Assembly: GCF_018448885.1 (NCBI RefSeq)
Contig: NZ_RCWB01000022.1
Location: 25,716 to 89,715, forward strand
Origin: Photorhabdus caribbeanensis
GTDB lineage: Bacteria > Pseudomonadota > Gammaproteobacteria > Enterobacterales > Enterobacteriaceae
Reading direction: 5' to 3'
Length of the DNA stretch: 64,000 nt
In this document: positions 52,801 through 63,149 of the stretch, piece by piece
Numbering within the stretch: position 1 is the first letter of the stretch
Layout of the letters: each line of letters begins with the position of its first letter
The notes under the pieces: model-generated
What the model was told of the DNA's origin: nothing
Seen by the model: the letters and a program-made list of their open reading frames with translations, nothing else
Database searches by the model: none
Made by a program: the position numbers and the translations under genes

Positions 52801-53380
52801 TTATTTAAAAGAAATTGAGCGCTATACTAATGGATTGAGGTTAAAAGATGTGAATCCAACACCACGCGGTCAGGTAACGACTGTGATAGGGTTGGTGTTA
52901 GCGTCCAAGGTGATTATAACCAAACGGGGTAACCGGATTGGTATTTGTACCCTAGATGACCGTTCAGGACGTCTAGAAGTTATGTTGTTTTCCGATGCTT
53001 TGGAGAAATATCGGCATTTGTTAGAACAAGACCGGATATTAATTGCTACAGGGCAGGTCAGCTTTGATGACTTCAATGGCGGTCTTAAAATGACAGCTCG
53101 TGAATTAATGGATATTAGTGAAGCGCGTGAAAAATATGCGCGTGGGCTTGCTATCTCGCTGTCAGACAGGCAAATTGATGATCAATTGTTGAACCGTCTT
53201 CGTAGTGCATTGGAACCACATCGTTCAGGAACGATACCAGTTCATCTTTATTACCAGAGGGAAGACGCCCGCGCCCGTTTAAGATTTGGCGCGACGTGGA
53301 GGGTAACGCCAACGGATAACCTTCTGACAGATTTGCGAACTCTGCTGGGTAATGAGCAGGTAGAATTAGAATTTGACTAA
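49898..53380 (+). CDS. dnaE: DNA polymerase III alpha subunit
   Basis: Catalytic subunit of the replicative DNA polymerase. The N-terminal PHP domain starts [20 protein letters not shown]. The Pol III palm carries the catalytic aspartates in [14 protein letters not shown] (near residue 400) and a further one in [11 protein letters not shown]. The helix-hairpin-helix and OB-fold ([19 protein letters not shown]) lie in the C-terminal third. Length 1160 equals E. coli DnaE. Twelve bases before accA. Confidence 0.98.
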   Translation: MAEPRFVHLRVHSDYSMIDGLAKTSPLVKKVAQLGMPAFAITDFTNLCGLVRFYGSAHGAGIKPIIGADFYVESELLGDEYASLTILARNNTGYHNLTLLISEAYQKGYGAIGPTIKLEWLINHKEGLILLSGGRMGDVGKFLLRGNQVMVDQCLEFYQEHFPGCYYLELIRTGRADEESYLHAAVALATEKNLPVVATNDVRFIDSEDFDAHEIRVAIHDGYTLADPKRPKNYSPQQYLRSEQEMCELFADIPEALENSVEIAKRCNVTIRLGEYFLPQFPTGEMSTEDYLIDRSKQGLEERLAFLYPDPKVRAEKRPEYDERLDVELRVINQMGFPGYFLIVMEFIQWSKDNGVPVGPGRGSGAGSLVAYALKITDLDPLEFDLLFERFLNPERVSMPDFDVDFCMEKRDLVIEHVADIYGRDAVSQIITFGTMAAKAVIRDVGRVLGHPYGFVDRISKLIPLDPGMTLDKAFAAEPQLPEIYEADEEVKALIDMARKLEGVTRNAGKHAGGVVIAPTKITDFSPLYCDPEGLNPVTQFDKNDVEYAGLVKFDFLGLRTLTIINWALEMINARRAKKGLEPIDIAAIPLNDAKSFDMLQRAETTAVFQLESRGMKDLIKRLRPDCFEDMIALVALFRPGPLQSGMVDNFIDRKHGREEISYPDIQWQHESLQPVLEPTYGIILYQEQVMQIAQVLAGYTLGGADMLRRAMGKKKPEEMAKQRSVFEEGAKKLGIDGQLAMKIFDLVEKFAGYGFNKSHSAAYALVSYQTLWLKAHYPAEFMAAVMTADMDNTEKVVGLIDECWRMGLKILPPDINSGLYHFHVNDDGEIVYGIGAIKGVGEGPIEAIIEARQKGGYFRELFDLCARVDIKKLNRRVMEKLIMSGAFDRLGPHRAALMSTLEDALKAADQHAKAEATGQTDMFGVLAEEPEEVERSYANIPQWAEQIVLDGERETLGLYLTGHPITRYLKEIERYTNGLRLKDVNPTPRGQVTTVIGLVLASKVIITKRGNRIGICTLDDRSGRLEVMLFSDALEKYRHLLEQDRILIATGQVSFDDFNGGLKMTARELMDISEAREKYARGLAISLSDRQIDDQLLNRLRSALEPHRSGTIPVHLYYQREDARARLRFGATWRVTPTDNLLTDLRTLLGNEQVELEFD

Positions 53381-53392
53381 AATAGGAATGTT

Positions 53393-54352
53393 ATGAGTCT
53401 GAATTTTCTTGAATTTGAACAGCCGATTGCCGAGCTGGAAGCGAAAATTGATTCGCTAACCGCAGTTAGCCGTCAAGGTGAAAAATTAGATATAAATCTG
53501 GATGAAGAAGTACAACGTTTGCGAGAAAAAAGTCTGGAGTTGACTCGTAAAATCTTTTCAGATTTAGGTGCCTGGCAAGTTGCTCAGCTTGCCCGTCATC
53601 CACGTCGTCCGTATACGTTGGACTATATTCAGCATATTTTTACTGATTTTGAAGAGCTTGCGGGTGATCGCGCTTATGCTGATGACAAAGCAATTGTTGG
53701 TGGTTTGGCTCGTCTTGATGGGCGTCCAGTGATGGTTATTGGTCATCAAAAAGGCCGTGAAACCAAAGAAAAAATTCGCCGTAATTTCGGTATGCCGGCG
53801 CCGGAAGGATATCGTAAGGCTTTGCGCCTGATGGAAATGGCAGAGCGCTTTAAACTGCCAATTATTACTTTCATTGATACTCCTGGTGCATATCCAGGGG
53901 TTGGTGCAGAAGAGCGTGGTCAATCTGAGGCGATTGCTCGCAACTTGCGTGAAATGTCCCGACTGTCTGTGCCTGTTATTTGTACCGTAATTGGTGAAGG
54001 TGGCTCTGGTGGCGCATTGGCGATTGGTGTTGGGGATAAAGTGAATATGCTGCAATATAGTACTTATTCTGTTATCTCCCCAGAAGGTTGTGCCTCAATT
54101 TTGTGGAAAAGCGCGGAAAAAGCACCTTTGGCGGCAGAAGCTATGGGGATTATCGCCCCTCGTTTGAAAGAATTGGAATTGATAGATACTGTGATCTCAG
54201 AGCCATTAGGTGGCGCTCATCGTGACTATGAAGCAATATCCGCGTCGTTGAAAGCTCAGTTGTTGGTTGATCTGGCAGAACTTGATCATCTGACATCTGA
54301 AGAGTTAATCGACCGTCGATATCAGCGCTTAATGCAATATGGTTATTGTTGA
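53393..54352 (+). CDS. accA: Acetyl-CoA carboxylase carboxyltransferase subunit alpha
   Basis: Alpha subunit of the carboxyltransferase that makes malonyl-CoA with AccD and biotinylated AccB. It begins [20 protein letters not shown]. The crotonase-like core includes [20 protein letters not shown] and [20 protein letters not shown], with the oxyanion segment [15 protein letters not shown]. Length 319 equals E. coli AccA. In E. coli ldcC and another gene lie between accA and tilS; here tilS follows. Confidence 0.97.
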   Translation: MSLNFLEFEQPIAELEAKIDSLTAVSRQGEKLDINLDEEVQRLREKSLELTRKIFSDLGAWQVAQLARHPRRPYTLDYIQHIFTDFEELAGDRAYADDKAIVGGLARLDGRPVMVIGHQKGRETKEKIRRNFGMPAPEGYRKALRLMEMAERFKLPIITFIDTPGAYPGVGAEERGQSEAIARNLREMSRLSVPVICTVIGEGGSGGALAIGVGDKVNMLQYSTYSVISPEGCASILWKSAEKAPLAAEAMGIIAPRLKELELIDTVISEPLGGAHRDYEAISASLKAQLLVDLAELDHLTSEELIDRRYQRLMQYGYC

Positions 54353-54376
54353 TATCTGAGTTCATCGTTTGGATTA

Positions 54377-54422
54377 GGGATGGAAATAATTGTAACTGAT
54401 AGATTTCAGCTATTTCCATCCC
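54377..54422. terminator. 12-bp inverted repeat after accA
   Basis: GGGATGGAAATA and TATTTCCATCCC are exact complements separated by 22 bases, soon after the accA stop. The tail (TTACTG) lacks a T run, so it may stabilise the 3' end rather than terminate directly. Confidence 0.55.
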
Positions 54423-54565
54423 TTACTGTTTCTGATTTATTTATTTTGTATTTTTAATGAAAGTGACGGAAAGCGTTATTAACGGGCAGTTATCTTAAAC
54501 TGAATAAAATAGGCGATAACGAATTAATTCATATTATTGCACATTAGAGAACGCTTGAATCTGTA

Positions 54566-55894
54566 ATGACAAACATTAATGAGCGACTATTTGTCACTTT
54601 GGCTAAACAGCTTGGTGAATATAAGAAAATTCTGGTTGGATTCAGTGGTGGGTTAGATTCCTCTGTTTTGCTTCATTTGCTGGTTAATTGGCGTAATCAA
54701 CATAATCAGGAGATTCAACTAAGAGCAGTGCATGTTCACCACGGTTTAAACTTAAAAGCAGATCAATGGGTTGAGCATTGCCAGCAGATTTGTGATGACT
54801 GGCAAGTGGAGTTTCATTCTGCAAGAGTCACGATAGATGCTCGTCAAAAGGGGATTGAGGCTGCGGCTCGCGATGCTCGATATCAGGTATTCAAGCGTGA
54901 ATTACAAAAAGATGAAGTTTTGGTAACAGCTCAACATCTTGATGATCAGGCGGAGACTTTTTTACTGGCATTAAAGCGAGGTAGTGGTCCGGCAGGTCTT
55001 GCTTCTATGCCTTCAATCGCTGTATTTGCTGGTACATTATTATTACGTCCGTTACTTGACTATAGTCGGAATGAATTGGAACTGTATGCCAGTAAACATC
55101 GTCTGAATTGGATTGAAGACGACAGTAATCAAGATGATCGTTATGACAGAAATTTTCTGCGCTTACATATCATGCCGTTACTGAATCAACGTTGGCCGCA
55201 TTTCTCTCAATCTGTTGCTCGTAGTGCAAGTTTATGTGGTGAACAAGAGCAGCTTCTAGATGAATTACTGAATGAGTCTCTGAAAGAGCTGATAACTCAA
55301 GATGGTGCTTTGGGTATTCCGTCTTTGGCTGTATGTTCAGAAGCCAAACGAAATGCTTTGTTACGCCGCTGGTTTGGTTATCATGAGATGAAAATGCCTT
55401 CACGAGAGCAGCTTAACCGGCTTTGGTATGAGGTGGCTCTTGCTCGTACTGATGCTGAGCCTCGGCTACAATTTGGTAAATATGATGTACGCCGTTATAA
55501 GCAGAAACTCTGGTTGGTTCCTCAATGGCAATCTTTGAGAGAGACTATTCTTGAGTGGGATATTTGCAATACTTTGGTATTACCGGATCGCTTAGGAGAA
55601 TTGAATATTGCTGATTACGGTATTCAAGTAAGGGCCCCGGCTGATAATGAACGAGTGACTATTCGCTTTGGTGTCCAAGGAATGATAAGTATTGTGGGGC
55701 GTCAACACTCCCGGCATAGTAAAAAATTGTGGCAAGAACTTGGGGTTGCTCCGTGGCTTAGAGAGCGAATTCCATTGCTTTATTACAACGAACAATTGAT
55801 AGCGGCGTTAGGTGTTTTTGTCACCAAGGAAAGTGAAGCGGTAGAAGGAAGAGAGATGTTAACAATTAACTGGCATAAAACGCTATTAAAATAA
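54566..55894 (+). CDS. tilS: tRNA(Ile)-lysidine synthase TilS
   Basis: Converts C34 of the CAU-anticodon tRNA-Ile to lysidine using ATP and lysine, switching its codon from AUG to AUA. The PP-loop is GFSGGLDSSVLLHLL near residue 25, followed by VHVHHGLNLKADQWVEHC and TAQHLDDQAETFLLALKRGS. C-terminal substrate-binding domains follow. Length 442 (E. coli 432). Essential in E. coli; convergent with rof. Confidence 0.96.
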   Translation: MTNINERLFVTLAKQLGEYKKILVGFSGGLDSSVLLHLLVNWRNQHNQEIQLRAVHVHHGLNLKADQWVEHCQQICDDWQVEFHSARVTIDARQKGIEAAARDARYQVFKRELQKDEVLVTAQHLDDQAETFLLALKRGSGPAGLASMPSIAVFAGTLLLRPLLDYSRNELELYASKHRLNWIEDDSNQDDRYDRNFLRLHIMPLLNQRWPHFSQSVARSASLCGEQEQLLDELLNESLKELITQDGALGIPSLAVCSEAKRNALLRRWFGYHEMKMPSREQLNRLWYEVALARTDAEPRLQFGKYDVRRYKQKLWLVPQWQSLRETILEWDICNTLVLPDRLGELNIADYGIQVRAPADNERVTIRFGVQGMISIVGRQHSRHSKKLWQELGVAPWLRERIPLLYYNEQLIAALGVFVTKESEAVEGREMLTINWHKTLLK

Positions 55895-55924
55895 AAAGTT
55901 AAGCCGCCAAAGGCGGCTGTTTTC
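55893..55924. terminator. Bidirectional terminator between tilS and rof
   Basis: AGCCGCC and GGCGGCT form a 7-bp GC stem with an AAA loop, flanked by an A-rich tract on the left and GTTTT on the right. Confidence 0.85.
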
Positions 55925-55926
55925 TA

Positions 55927-56193
55927 TCAAGATTCAGAGTGTTCAATAGTAATAGTGCCAATTTTAGGGTGACTGAAACTGGCAATATGATCTAACCGCA
56001 ATTCACGGGGTTTACCTTCTGTTTCAATTATCAAGTATTCAACTTTTTTTCTTAAAACCAAATCACAGGCTTTTCCTTCAATAACTTCCCCGCCCCGCAA
56101 CTTTATGTGGAGATGGAGCTGATGTTGGCAAGTTGACTCAAGATTGTCGTAGTCGTCACAGTTAATTGGTTGATATTCAGTATTTATAGACAT
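55927..56193 (-). CDS. rof: Rho-binding antiterminator Rof
   Basis: Small Sm-like protein (YaeO) that binds the Rho termination factor and inhibits Rho-dependent termination. It keeps YQPINCDDYDNLE near the N-terminus, KACDLVLRKKVEYLIIE, and RELRLDHIASFSHPKIGTI. Length 88 (E. coli 84). In E. coli yaeP lies directly upstream; no such gene is visible here. Confidence 0.94.
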   Translation of the reverse strand: MSINTEYQPINCDDYDNLESTCQHQLHLHIKLRGGEVIEGKACDLVLRKKVEYLIIETEGKPRELRLDHIASFSHPKIGTITIEHSES

Positions 56194-56300
56194 ATTCGCT
56201 CACCACTATGGTTAGTGGCGGTTATTGCCGCCCGTGGTTGTTAAAAATTGTAACTCAAAAGCACTGTTAATGACTATAGCACAGGAAATCAATCGTGATT

Positions 56301-56324
56301 AATGAATAACTTTGGTTATTCATT
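56301..56324. other. 10-bp hairpin in the rof-nlpE gap
   Basis: AATGAATAAC, loop TTTG and GTTATTCATT form a perfect 10-bp AT-rich stem. It is the only clear structure in the 335 bases between the divergent rof and nlpE. The homologues of yaeP, yaeQ and arfB that lie here in E. coli are absent. Confidence 0.6.
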
Positions 56325-56528
56325 CTGAACAGTAAATAAATAAAAGTCTTATTTCACAGCAAGTTCCTGACAAAAGTATTAAAATCAGCCTACGTTATTT
56401 TACTATTATTGGGTAACATCCTTAAGAAGGACAGCACTTACGCTATTAGGCTTGAATAATCAGCTATGTTCCTTGTGTTACTTATAAGATGAGAATTATA
56501 GAGCTCATTATACCGTGTGGAGATAAAT

Positions 56529-57194
56529 GTGAATAAAAAACTTTTGACAGCGTTAGTTGCAGTGGGCGTATCTGCTTTGATGGGATGTAAAGGTAACTCA
56601 GTACAGCAAACGAGTTCACAGCCAGTAGATCAGACTTTTCATGGTACTCTTCCTTGCGCTGATTGTTCTGGTATTGATACCACACTGTTATTGGATAATG
56701 ACGGTACTTATATTCTGGAGCAAACTTATCTTGGTGCTCGTGATGGGGACCAGTCATTCTTTGAATCTGGTCTATGGGCAAAAGATGGAGAGAAAATTCG
56801 CCTGACAAAATCAGATGACCAGAAATCTTATTATCTGCCGAAAGGTGAAAACTTGGTAATGCTCGATATTGAAGGCAACAAAATTGAATCATCATTCAAT
56901 TATGAACTGCAACGGGTAAAACCGAAGAAACTGGCGGGTGAATACAGTTATATGGCTGATGCTGCTTTGTTTACAGATTGTAGTACGGGTAAGCGGTATG
57001 CTGTAACGGAAAGTCTGGATTTGGAGCAAGGCTATCATCAAGTCGGTGTGGAAGGTGGAACGCCGGTTTATGTTGAAGTCGAAGGCTATTATAGCGTTCG
57101 TCCTTCAATGGAAGATGGACAATTTGATCCTGCCCTGATTCAGACAGGCAAAATCCATTTCGATAAATCGAAATCTTGTAATATGAAGAAATAA
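56529..57194 (+). CDS. nlpE: Envelope stress lipoprotein NlpE
   Basis: Outer-membrane lipoprotein (CutF) that in E. coli senses surface contact and lipoprotein-trafficking or disulfide defects and activates the CpxA kinase. I start at the GTG that gives (M)NKKLLTALVAVGVSALMGC with the lipobox LMGC; GGAG lies seven bases upstream. The N-terminal domain has GTLPCADCSGIDTTLLLDND with its CxxC, and the C-terminal domain carries two more cysteines (TDCSTGKRY and KSCNMKK). Length 221, slightly shorter than E. coli (236). Confidence 0.94.
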   Translation: MNKKLLTALVAVGVSALMGCKGNSVQQTSSQPVDQTFHGTLPCADCSGIDTTLLLDNDGTYILEQTYLGARDGDQSFFESGLWAKDGEKIRLTKSDDQKSYYLPKGENLVMLDIEGNKIESSFNYELQRVKPKKLAGEYSYMADAALFTDCSTGKRYAVTESLDLEQGYHQVGVEGGTPVYVEVEGYYSVRPSMEDGQFDPALIQTGKIHFDKSKSCNMKK

Positions 57195-57215
57195 TTTTAG
57201 CTTCATTCAGCATAC

Positions 57216-57275
57216 ATGGTGATAATGGGCTAAGAAGCGTAAAATGCTCTGTTGTGACATGACCATTATCACCAT
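57216..57275. repeat. 13-bp inverted repeat between convergent nlpE and proS
   Basis: ATGGTGATAATGG and CCATTATCACCAT are exact complements separated by 34 bases. The arrangement could be a bidirectional terminator or a small palindromic repeat; the spacer has the weak inner hairpin GCGTAAAATGC. Confidence 0.6.
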
Positions 57276-57306
57276 ATTATCTAATAAGTTACTGAAATAA
57301 TCCTAA

Positions 57307-59025
57307 TTAACAACCAAGTTGTTGCTTCAGATAATCAACAATATCGTCTAGTTTCAGCATCTGTTTTTCATCACCGCGACGATGTTTATATTCTACTTCG
57401 CCATTATCAAGATTACGATCACCAATAACGATAGTGTGTGGTACACCGATAAGCTCCATATCGGCAAACATCACGCCTGGGCGTTCCTTGCGATCATCAA
57501 AAATAACATCAATGCCGCTAGCGCGTAGATCAGCATACAGTTTCTCTGCAACTTCTTTAACACGGTATGACTTGTGCATATTCATTGGCAAAATAGCAAC
57601 TTGGAATGGTGCAATTGCATCAGGCCAGATGATACCGCGGTCATCGTGATTTTGTTCAATCGCTGCGGCGACAATACGAGTAACACCAATACCATAACAG
57701 CCCATAGTGACTATCTGATTGTGACCGTCTTCGCCTTGAACTGTCGCTTTCATGGCATCAGAATATTTGGTGCCAAGTTGGAAGATATGGCCAACTTCAA
57801 TACCACGTTTGATGAGTAATGTCCCTTTACCATCTGGGCTGGCATCACCTTCAACAACATTACGGATATCAGCAATTTCTGGTAGCGGCAGATCACGCTC
57901 CCAGTTGATACCGAAATAGTGTTTGTCATCGATATTGGCACCTGCGCCAAAGTCACTCATCACTGCCACACTGCGATCGATAATAACAGGTATTGGCAGA
58001 TTGACAGGTCCCAATGACCCTGGGCCTGCACCAATAATTGAGCGAATCTCTTCTTCAGTAGCAAAAGTCAGTGGGCTGGCAACTAAAGATAATTTCTCTG
58101 CTTTGATTCCATTAAGTTCGTGATCGCCGCGAACCAGTAAAGCAATCAATTTATGACCTGCGTCTGCTGCTGCGTGAACCATCAGGGTCTTAACCGTTTT
58201 CTCAATTGGCAGATTGAATTGCTCAACCAGTTCAGCAATTGTTTTTGCGTTTGGAGTATCGACCAGATGCATTTCTTCTGTTGGTGCTGCGCGATCATGA
58301 TCGGGGGCAACAGCTTCGGCTAATTCAATATTAGCTGCGTAATTGGATTCAGTGGAGAAAACGATATCATCTTCTCCACTGGCTGCCAGAACCTGAAATT
58401 CATGGGAAGCACTACCACCGATGGAACCGGTGTCTGCCAGGACAGCACGAAAATCCAAACCTATGCGGGTAAAAATTTTGCTGTAGGCTTCGTACATGTT
58501 GTCGTAAGTTTCTTGTAATGATGCTTGGGTAGCATGGAAAGAGTAAGCATCTTTCATTAGGAATTCACGGGAGCGCATCACGCCAAAACGAGGGCGAACT
58601 TCATCGCGAAATTTAGTCTGAATCTGGAATAAAGTCAGTGGTAATTGCTTATATGAGCTGACTTCATTGCGGATCAGATCAGTGATGACCTCTTCATGAG
58701 TTGGACCTAGTACAAAAGGACGATCGCCTCTGTCAACAAAACGCAGTAACTCTGGACCGTATTGTTCCCAGCGACCACTTTCTTGCCATAGATCTGCCGG
58801 CTGTACGACGGGCATAGATATTTCAATCGCTCCGGTATTGTTCATCTCTTCTCGAACAATTTTTTCGACTTTTTTGAGTACACGGATACCTGTAGGCATC
58901 CAATTATACAGACCTGAGGCGAGTTTACGGATCATGCCCGCACGCAGCATCAGCTTATGGCTGACAACTTCCGCATCGGCAGGCGTCTCTTTTAATGTAG
59001 AGAGCAGATATTGGCTAGTACGCAT
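57307..59025 (-). CDS. proS: Prolyl-tRNA synthetase
   Basis: Class II aminoacyl-tRNA synthetase, bacterial type, 572 residues as in E. coli. Motif 1 region [20 protein letters not shown], motif 2 [20 protein letters not shown] and motif 3 [16 protein letters not shown] are present. An editing (INS) domain that clears Ala-tRNA-Pro is inserted at about residues 225-405 and carries the [19 protein letters not shown] segment. The anticodon-binding domain is at the C-terminus. Confidence 0.98.
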   Translation of the reverse strand: MRTSQYLLSTLKETPADAEVVSHKLMLRAGMIRKLASGLYNWMPTGIRVLKKVEKIVREEMNNTGAIEISMPVVQPADLWQESGRWEQYGPELLRFVDRGDRPFVLGPTHEEVITDLIRNEVSSYKQLPLTLFQIQTKFRDEVRPRFGVMRSREFLMKDAYSFHATQASLQETYDNMYEAYSKIFTRIGLDFRAVLADTGSIGGSASHEFQVLAASGEDDIVFSTESNYAANIELAEAVAPDHDRAAPTEEMHLVDTPNAKTIAELVEQFNLPIEKTVKTLMVHAAADAGHKLIALLVRGDHELNGIKAEKLSLVASPLTFATEEEIRSIIGAGPGSLGPVNLPIPVIIDRSVAVMSDFGAGANIDDKHYFGINWERDLPLPEIADIRNVVEGDASPDGKGTLLIKRGIEVGHIFQLGTKYSDAMKATVQGEDGHNQIVTMGCYGIGVTRIVAAAIEQNHDDRGIIWPDAIAPFQVAILPMNMHKSYRVKEVAEKLYADLRASGIDVIFDDRKERPGVMFADMELIGVPHTIVIGDRNLDNGEVEYKHRRGDEKQMLKLDDIVDYLKQQLGC

Positions 59026-59150
59026 TGTTAGGTTCCATTAGAGCAGCAAATTGCTTCTGACTGGCAGAAATTTGCCAGCCAATAAAAAAATGAAAATAAG
59101 CCTTTAGTCTACCAGTGAGTTTAAGATGCCAAAAGGGTATATGCTGATTT

Positions 59151-59858
59151 TTAATGGGGATCTATGGAGACCACTTCGGTTAATGTGTCACAGATTCTCC
59201 AGCGCACATTGAAATCTAGTAGATGAGCTGCATATTCCCGATTTTCCTGTTCTTTTCTCCGGTAAGCAGGGCGAGGATCTTGGGCCAAAACTTGACTGAT
59301 AAAACGGCGTAAATTCGGATAGATATCTTGAACTGAAACGAGTTGTTGCTCAGCGGTAGGTGAAAATATCACTTCCATATCAGTAGAAGGGGCTTGTTGT
59401 GCAAAACCTGCCACTGCACGTGGCTGACATTCAGCAAAAGGTAAATAAGGCTTAATATCAATAACAGGCGTACCATCAACTAAATCCAGGCTACCCAGTT
59501 CCAGAATAACTTGACCTTTCTTGTATTCGATCCCTTTAAGTTCAATCAGAGACATACCAATTGGGTTTGGCCGAAAAGTCGAACGGGTTGCGAATACGCC
59601 CATCTTTGCATTGCCACCTAAACGAGGAGGACGCACCATTGGCTTCCAGCCGCCTTCTATTGTTTGATGGAAGATAAAAATAACCCACAGATGGCTAAAT
59701 TGTTCCAGACCACGAACTGCGTCCGGCTGATTATAGGGAGGAAGAAGCACCAGTTTCCCACCTCCATCATCAATAAGACCTGGTTGGCGGGGAACGGCAA
59801 ATTTTTCTTTATAAGGGGAGTGGATAACCCCTATCTTCGTGAAATGGAAATCGGTCAT
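59151..59858 (-). CDS. trmO: tRNA (adenine(37)-N6)-methyltransferase TrmO
   Basis: SAM-dependent enzyme (YaeB/TsaA family) that N6-methylates t6A37 in tRNA-Thr to m6t6A. The TsaA signature appears as FATRSTFRPNPIGMSLIELKG, with FSHLWVIFIFHQ earlier and GTPVIDIKPYLPFAE after. Length 235 equals E. coli TrmO. The ATG overlaps the end of rcsF by four bases (on the minus strand), so the two genes are coupled, as in E. coli. Confidence 0.96.
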   Translation of the reverse strand: MTDFHFTKIGVIHSPYKEKFAVPRQPGLIDDGGGKLVLLPPYNQPDAVRGLEQFSHLWVIFIFHQTIEGGWKPMVRPPRLGGNAKMGVFATRSTFRPNPIGMSLIELKGIEYKKGQVILELGSLDLVDGTPVIDIKPYLPFAECQPRAVAGFAQQAPSTDMEVIFSPTAEQQLVSVQDIYPNLRRFISQVLAQDPRPAYRRKEQENREYAAHLLDFNVRWRICDTLTEVVSIDPH

Positions 59859-60253
59859 TGGGTGATCAGCAGGGCTGAACCTTCACATATTGCTATCTGG
59901 TAGCATCCTTGGCCTGATAATATTTCGCATTGATGCAATAAAACAGCGTTAGCATCCAAATAAGCTGCTTTGGTTATCATCTGGTTGCGAGCCACGGTGA
60001 TATTCGCTGGTGGATCCTGTAAGGAACTACGACATGATTGACCAGAAACAATTCCTAAGTCTTTGAATGAGTTACCTAATAATTCTTCACTCTTGGTATA
60101 TAACTTTACGGATGAAGAGAAATGTTTTTTTTCGCCAGTTGATAGTTTTGTGAGTCTCGTATCTGATAACTGGGAAGAGTCAGTAAATGTTGTTTGTTGC
60201 ATTGAACATCCTGTTATGGACAGTGCTAACAAAGAGGCAAGTAGCCTACGCAT
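59855..60253 (-). CDS. rcsF: Rcs phosphorelay sensor lipoprotein RcsF
   Basis: Outer-membrane lipoprotein that detects envelope damage and signals through IgaA to the Rcs phosphorelay. The signal ends in the lipobox ITGCSMQQ. The mature domain has four cysteines (SCRSS, HQCEIL, QGCYQ and AICEG), as required for its two non-consecutive disulfides. Length 132 (E. coli 134). In E. coli RcsF is threaded through BamA-OMP complexes; bamA lies 15 kb upstream here. Confidence 0.95.
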   Translation of the reverse strand: MRRLLASLLALSITGCSMQQTTFTDSSQLSDTRLTKLSTGEKKHFSSSVKLYTKSEELLGNSFKDLGIVSGQSCRSSLQDPPANITVARNQMITKAAYLDANAVLLHQCEILSGQGCYQIAICEGSALLITQ

Positions 60254-60335
60254 TATAGATCCTCGAATTTTTACTGTTAGAGTTAAGCGAGTAGATCAGG
60301 TTAACAAATAATACCGAAAACATGATGCCATAATA

Positions 60336-60364
60336 AATCAGGCGGACAAACTGTCCGCCTGATT
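60336..60364 (-). terminator. Terminator of the metNIQ operon
   Basis: AATCAGGCGGACA and TGTCCGCCTGATT form a perfect 13-bp stem with a three-base loop just beyond the metQ stop; the minus-strand tail is T/A-rich. Confidence 0.88.
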
Positions 60365-60395
60365 ATTCTAATATCGATGAACGTAATATGAAAGA

Positions 60396-61211
60396 TTACC
60401 AACCTTTCACTGCACCACCATTAAAGATCTTATTGGCAGCTGCATCAACTTCGTCGGATTGATATGCCTTAACGAATTTCTTAACGTTTTCAGCATCTTT
60501 ATTATCTTCTCGACTAACCAGTAGGTTTACATATGGAGAATCTTTATCTTCGACGAATAAACCATCTTTTGCTGGAGTCAGGCCAATCTGGCTTGCATAT
60601 GTCGTATTGATGATTGCCAGAGCAATTTTTTGATCATCCAGTGAACGTGGTAATTGTGGAGCTTCCAGTTCGACTAGTTTTAGATTCTTAGGGTTTTCAA
60701 CAATGTCTAGAACTGTTGGCAATAAACCTATGCCGTCTTTCAGCTTAATTAAACCTTGTTTCTGTAACAGTAATAAAGAACGGCCTAAGTTCGTCGGATC
60801 GTTTGGTAACGCGATTTGGGAACCATCCTGTAATTCATCTAGGGATTTAATTTTTTTGGAATAACCCGCAATTGGATAAACAAAAGAGTTGCCGACTATG
60901 ACCATCTTATAACCGCGATCTTTGATTTGCTGATCCATATAAGGTTTGTGCTGGTATGCATTCAGATCAATATCACCTTTACTTAGCGCTTCGTTTGGTA
61001 GTACAAAATCATTAAAAGTCACTAGCTCTACATCAAGGCCATATTTGTCTTTAGCGACTTTTTTCGCAATTTCAGCAACTTCCTGCTCTGCACCAACGAT
61101 AACACCGACTTTAATATGGTTTGGATCTTGTTTCTCTTGCCCACAACCCGCCAAAATTAATGAGCCTAAAAGAGCGCTGATAGTTGCGATTGTTCTTAAT
61201 TTAACAGACAT
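60396..61211 (-). CDS. metQ: D-methionine ABC transporter substrate-binding lipoprotein MetQ
   Basis: Periplasmic methionine-binding protein anchored as a lipoprotein (LILAGCGQEKQ). NlpA/YaeC family segments are HIKVGVIVGAEQEVAEIAKK, the binding-site regions LNAYQHKPYMDQQ and ALPNDPTNLGRSLLLLQKQG, and INTTYASQIGLTP. Length 271 equals E. coli MetQ. Third gene of metNIQ; 65 bases separate it from metI, so it may be expressed at a different level. Confidence 0.96.
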   Translation of the reverse strand: MSVKLRTIATISALLGSLILAGCGQEKQDPNHIKVGVIVGAEQEVAEIAKKVAKDKYGLDVELVTFNDFVLPNEALSKGDIDLNAYQHKPYMDQQIKDRGYKMVIVGNSFVYPIAGYSKKIKSLDELQDGSQIALPNDPTNLGRSLLLLQKQGLIKLKDGIGLLPTVLDIVENPKNLKLVELEAPQLPRSLDDQKIALAIINTTYASQIGLTPAKDGLFVEDKDSPYVNLLVSREDNKDAENVKKFVKAYQSDEVDAAANKIFNGGAVKGW

Positions 61212-61276
61212 ACTTTACCCCTATAGAATACTGATTTATGAATACCGATACAGGTACTGCTATTAAAATGATCTTA

Positions 61277-61930
61277 TTATTTATGTGTTGTGGCCTTGAC
61301 TAAACGATCACCACTTAATTGAATTAAATAAACTAAAATAACCAGTAATACTAATACGGTATTCATTACTGTTGCATTATAGCCGATATAACCGTATTGG
61401 TAGCCAATCTGACCTAATCCACCTGCACCTACAGCACCTCCCATCGCAGAATAACCGACTAAAGTAATGAGGGTAATTGTGGCTGCATTGAGCAAACCAG
61501 GTAATGCTTCAGGTAACAGAATTTTCTTTATAATCTGGAATGGGGTTGCTCCCATTGCTCTAGCGGCTTCAATTAGTCCCGATGGAATTTCTAATAAAGC
61601 ATTTTCCACCATACGAGCAATAAATGGCGCAGCACCTATGGTTAATGGGACAATGGCAGCCTGTAAACCGATCGATGTTCCCACAATTAGCCTGGTAAAA
61701 GGAATCATCCACACCAGCAAAATAATAAATGGAATAGAACGGAAAATATTAACTATCGCTGAAAGAAAACGATAGAGTTTGCTATTTTCCATAATTTGAC
61801 CGGGACGGGTGACATATAACAATACACCTATTGGCAACCCGATAATGAAGCCAAAGAAACCAGAAACAAAAGTCATTACTAGAGTTTCCCAGACGCCTTT
61901 AGCCAGTAATAAAATCATTCCTTCAGACAT
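61277..61930 (-). CDS. metI: D-methionine ABC transporter permease MetI
   Basis: Membrane subunit of the methionine importer, with five transmembrane helices. The coupling-helix EAA loop is [20 protein letters not shown] followed by PEALPG. Length 217 equals E. coli MetI, and the sequence is nearly colinear from [17 protein letters not shown] to the end. It overlaps the end of metN by eight bases, so translation is coupled. Confidence 0.97.
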   Translation of the reverse strand: MSEGMILLLAKGVWETLVMTFVSGFFGFIIGLPIGVLLYVTRPGQIMENSKLYRFLSAIVNIFRSIPFIILLVWMIPFTRLIVGTSIGLQAAIVPLTIGAAPFIARMVENALLEIPSGLIEAARAMGATPFQIIKKILLPEALPGLLNAATITLITLVGYSAMGGAVGAGGLGQIGYQYGYIGYNATVMNTVLVLLVILVYLIQLSGDRLVKATTHK

Positions 61931-62954
61931 AACCGAGAACCTCTACTTTCACATGATGATCTTGTAAAAACTTAATCGTTGATTCAACGCCGCCATTTTC
62001 ACCGTGTAATTCAGCTAACATCACACCAAATTTTACGCCGCCGGCATAGTCGATTTGAGAACTTAATATATTCATATCAATATCAAAACGACGTACAGCC
62101 ATTGAAATCAGTGGGGCATCTACAGACTGACCGGTGAACTCTAATTTCAATAATGGACTAAGATCTGGTGCTGGGTGGCTTTGCATTTTTTGTACATAAT
62201 CTTCAGGGATATCCAGATGCAAAGTTGACTGAATAAATGCCTGAGCGATAGGTGTCTTGGGATGAGAGAACACTTCACTAACAATGTCTTGTTCAATCAG
62301 TTGCCCACCACTAATAACCGCTACTTGGTCACAAATACGCTTGACGACATCCATTTCATGTGTGATTAACAGAATGGTCAGTCCCAGACGGCGATTAATA
62401 TCTTTCAATAACTCTAGAATAGAACGCGTTGTTGCAGGATCCAAAGCGCTGGTTGCTTCATCACATAAAAGTACTTTAGGTGAATTAGCCAGAGCACGAG
62501 CAATAGCAACGCGTTGCTTCTGCCCGCCAGAGAGATTTGCTGGATAAGCATCATGCTTATCTGCAAGACCAACAAGCTCCAATAACTCGTCTACTCGCTT
62601 TTTGATTTCGGCTTTTGGAACGTTATCCAGTTCCAAAGGTAAAGCTATATTGCCAAACACTGTTCTTGAAGACAGCAAATTGAAGTGCTGGAAAATCATG
62701 CCAATCCGACGACGTGCACGGGTTAAATCACTATCAGATAAGATAGTTAAATCCTGACCATCAACCAGTACTTGCCCGGAAGTTGGACGCTCAAGCATAT
62801 TTACACAGCGAATCAGTGTACTTTTACCTGCGCCGGATGAGCCAATGACACCGTAAATTTGCCCTTGCGGAACATGCAGGCTGATATCTGAAAGCGCGTT
62901 AATAGAACGGGCACCCTGTTGGAATATTTTATTGATATGAGACAGTTTTATCAT
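61923..62954 (-). CDS. metN: D-methionine ABC transporter ATPase MetN
   Basis: Nucleotide-binding subunit. Walker [14 protein letters not shown], the signature [15 protein letters not shown], Walker [13 protein letters not shown] and the H-loop [11 protein letters not shown] are all present. The C-terminal NIL domain (about residues 265-343) binds methionine and inhibits transport when the cell is replete. Length 343 equals E. coli MetN. First gene of metNIQ, with MetJ boxes upstream. Confidence 0.97.
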   Translation of the reverse strand: MIKLSHINKIFQQGARSINALSDISLHVPQGQIYGVIGSSGAGKSTLIRCVNMLERPTSGQVLVDGQDLTILSDSDLTRARRRIGMIFQHFNLLSSRTVFGNIALPLELDNVPKAEIKKRVDELLELVGLADKHDAYPANLSGGQKQRVAIARALANSPKVLLCDEATSALDPATTRSILELLKDINRRLGLTILLITHEMDVVKRICDQVAVISGGQLIEQDIVSEVFSHPKTPIAQAFIQSTLHLDIPEDYVQKMQSHPAPDLSPLLKLEFTGQSVDAPLISMAVRRFDIDMNILSSQIDYAGGVKFGVMLAELHGENGGVESTIKFLQDHHVKVEVLGYV

Positions 62955-63035
62955 TTTTATTCTTATTTATTTTTATAAAAATTTTGAAAATTGATAGCTT
63001 GAACATTTTTAAGAAAGCAAACCACCCGTTGAATC

Positions 63036-63059
63036 GGATGTTAAGGTGTCTAGACGTCT
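63036..63059. promoter_or_regulatory. MetJ operator between metN and gmhB
   Basis: AGGTGTCT and AGACGTCT are adjacent eight-base met boxes; the second matches the consensus AGACGTCT exactly and the first at six positions. GGATGTTA before them is a possible weak third box (four of eight). MetJ with S-adenosylmethionine should repress metNIQ from here. Confidence 0.8.
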
Positions 63060-63149
63060 AAGTCAACTGTGAATAAATTAATTGCTGCATTCTCATTCAT
63101 GGTTAAATCGTGCGATACTGAGAACTTCTTACATTCTTGGAGCAATCGG

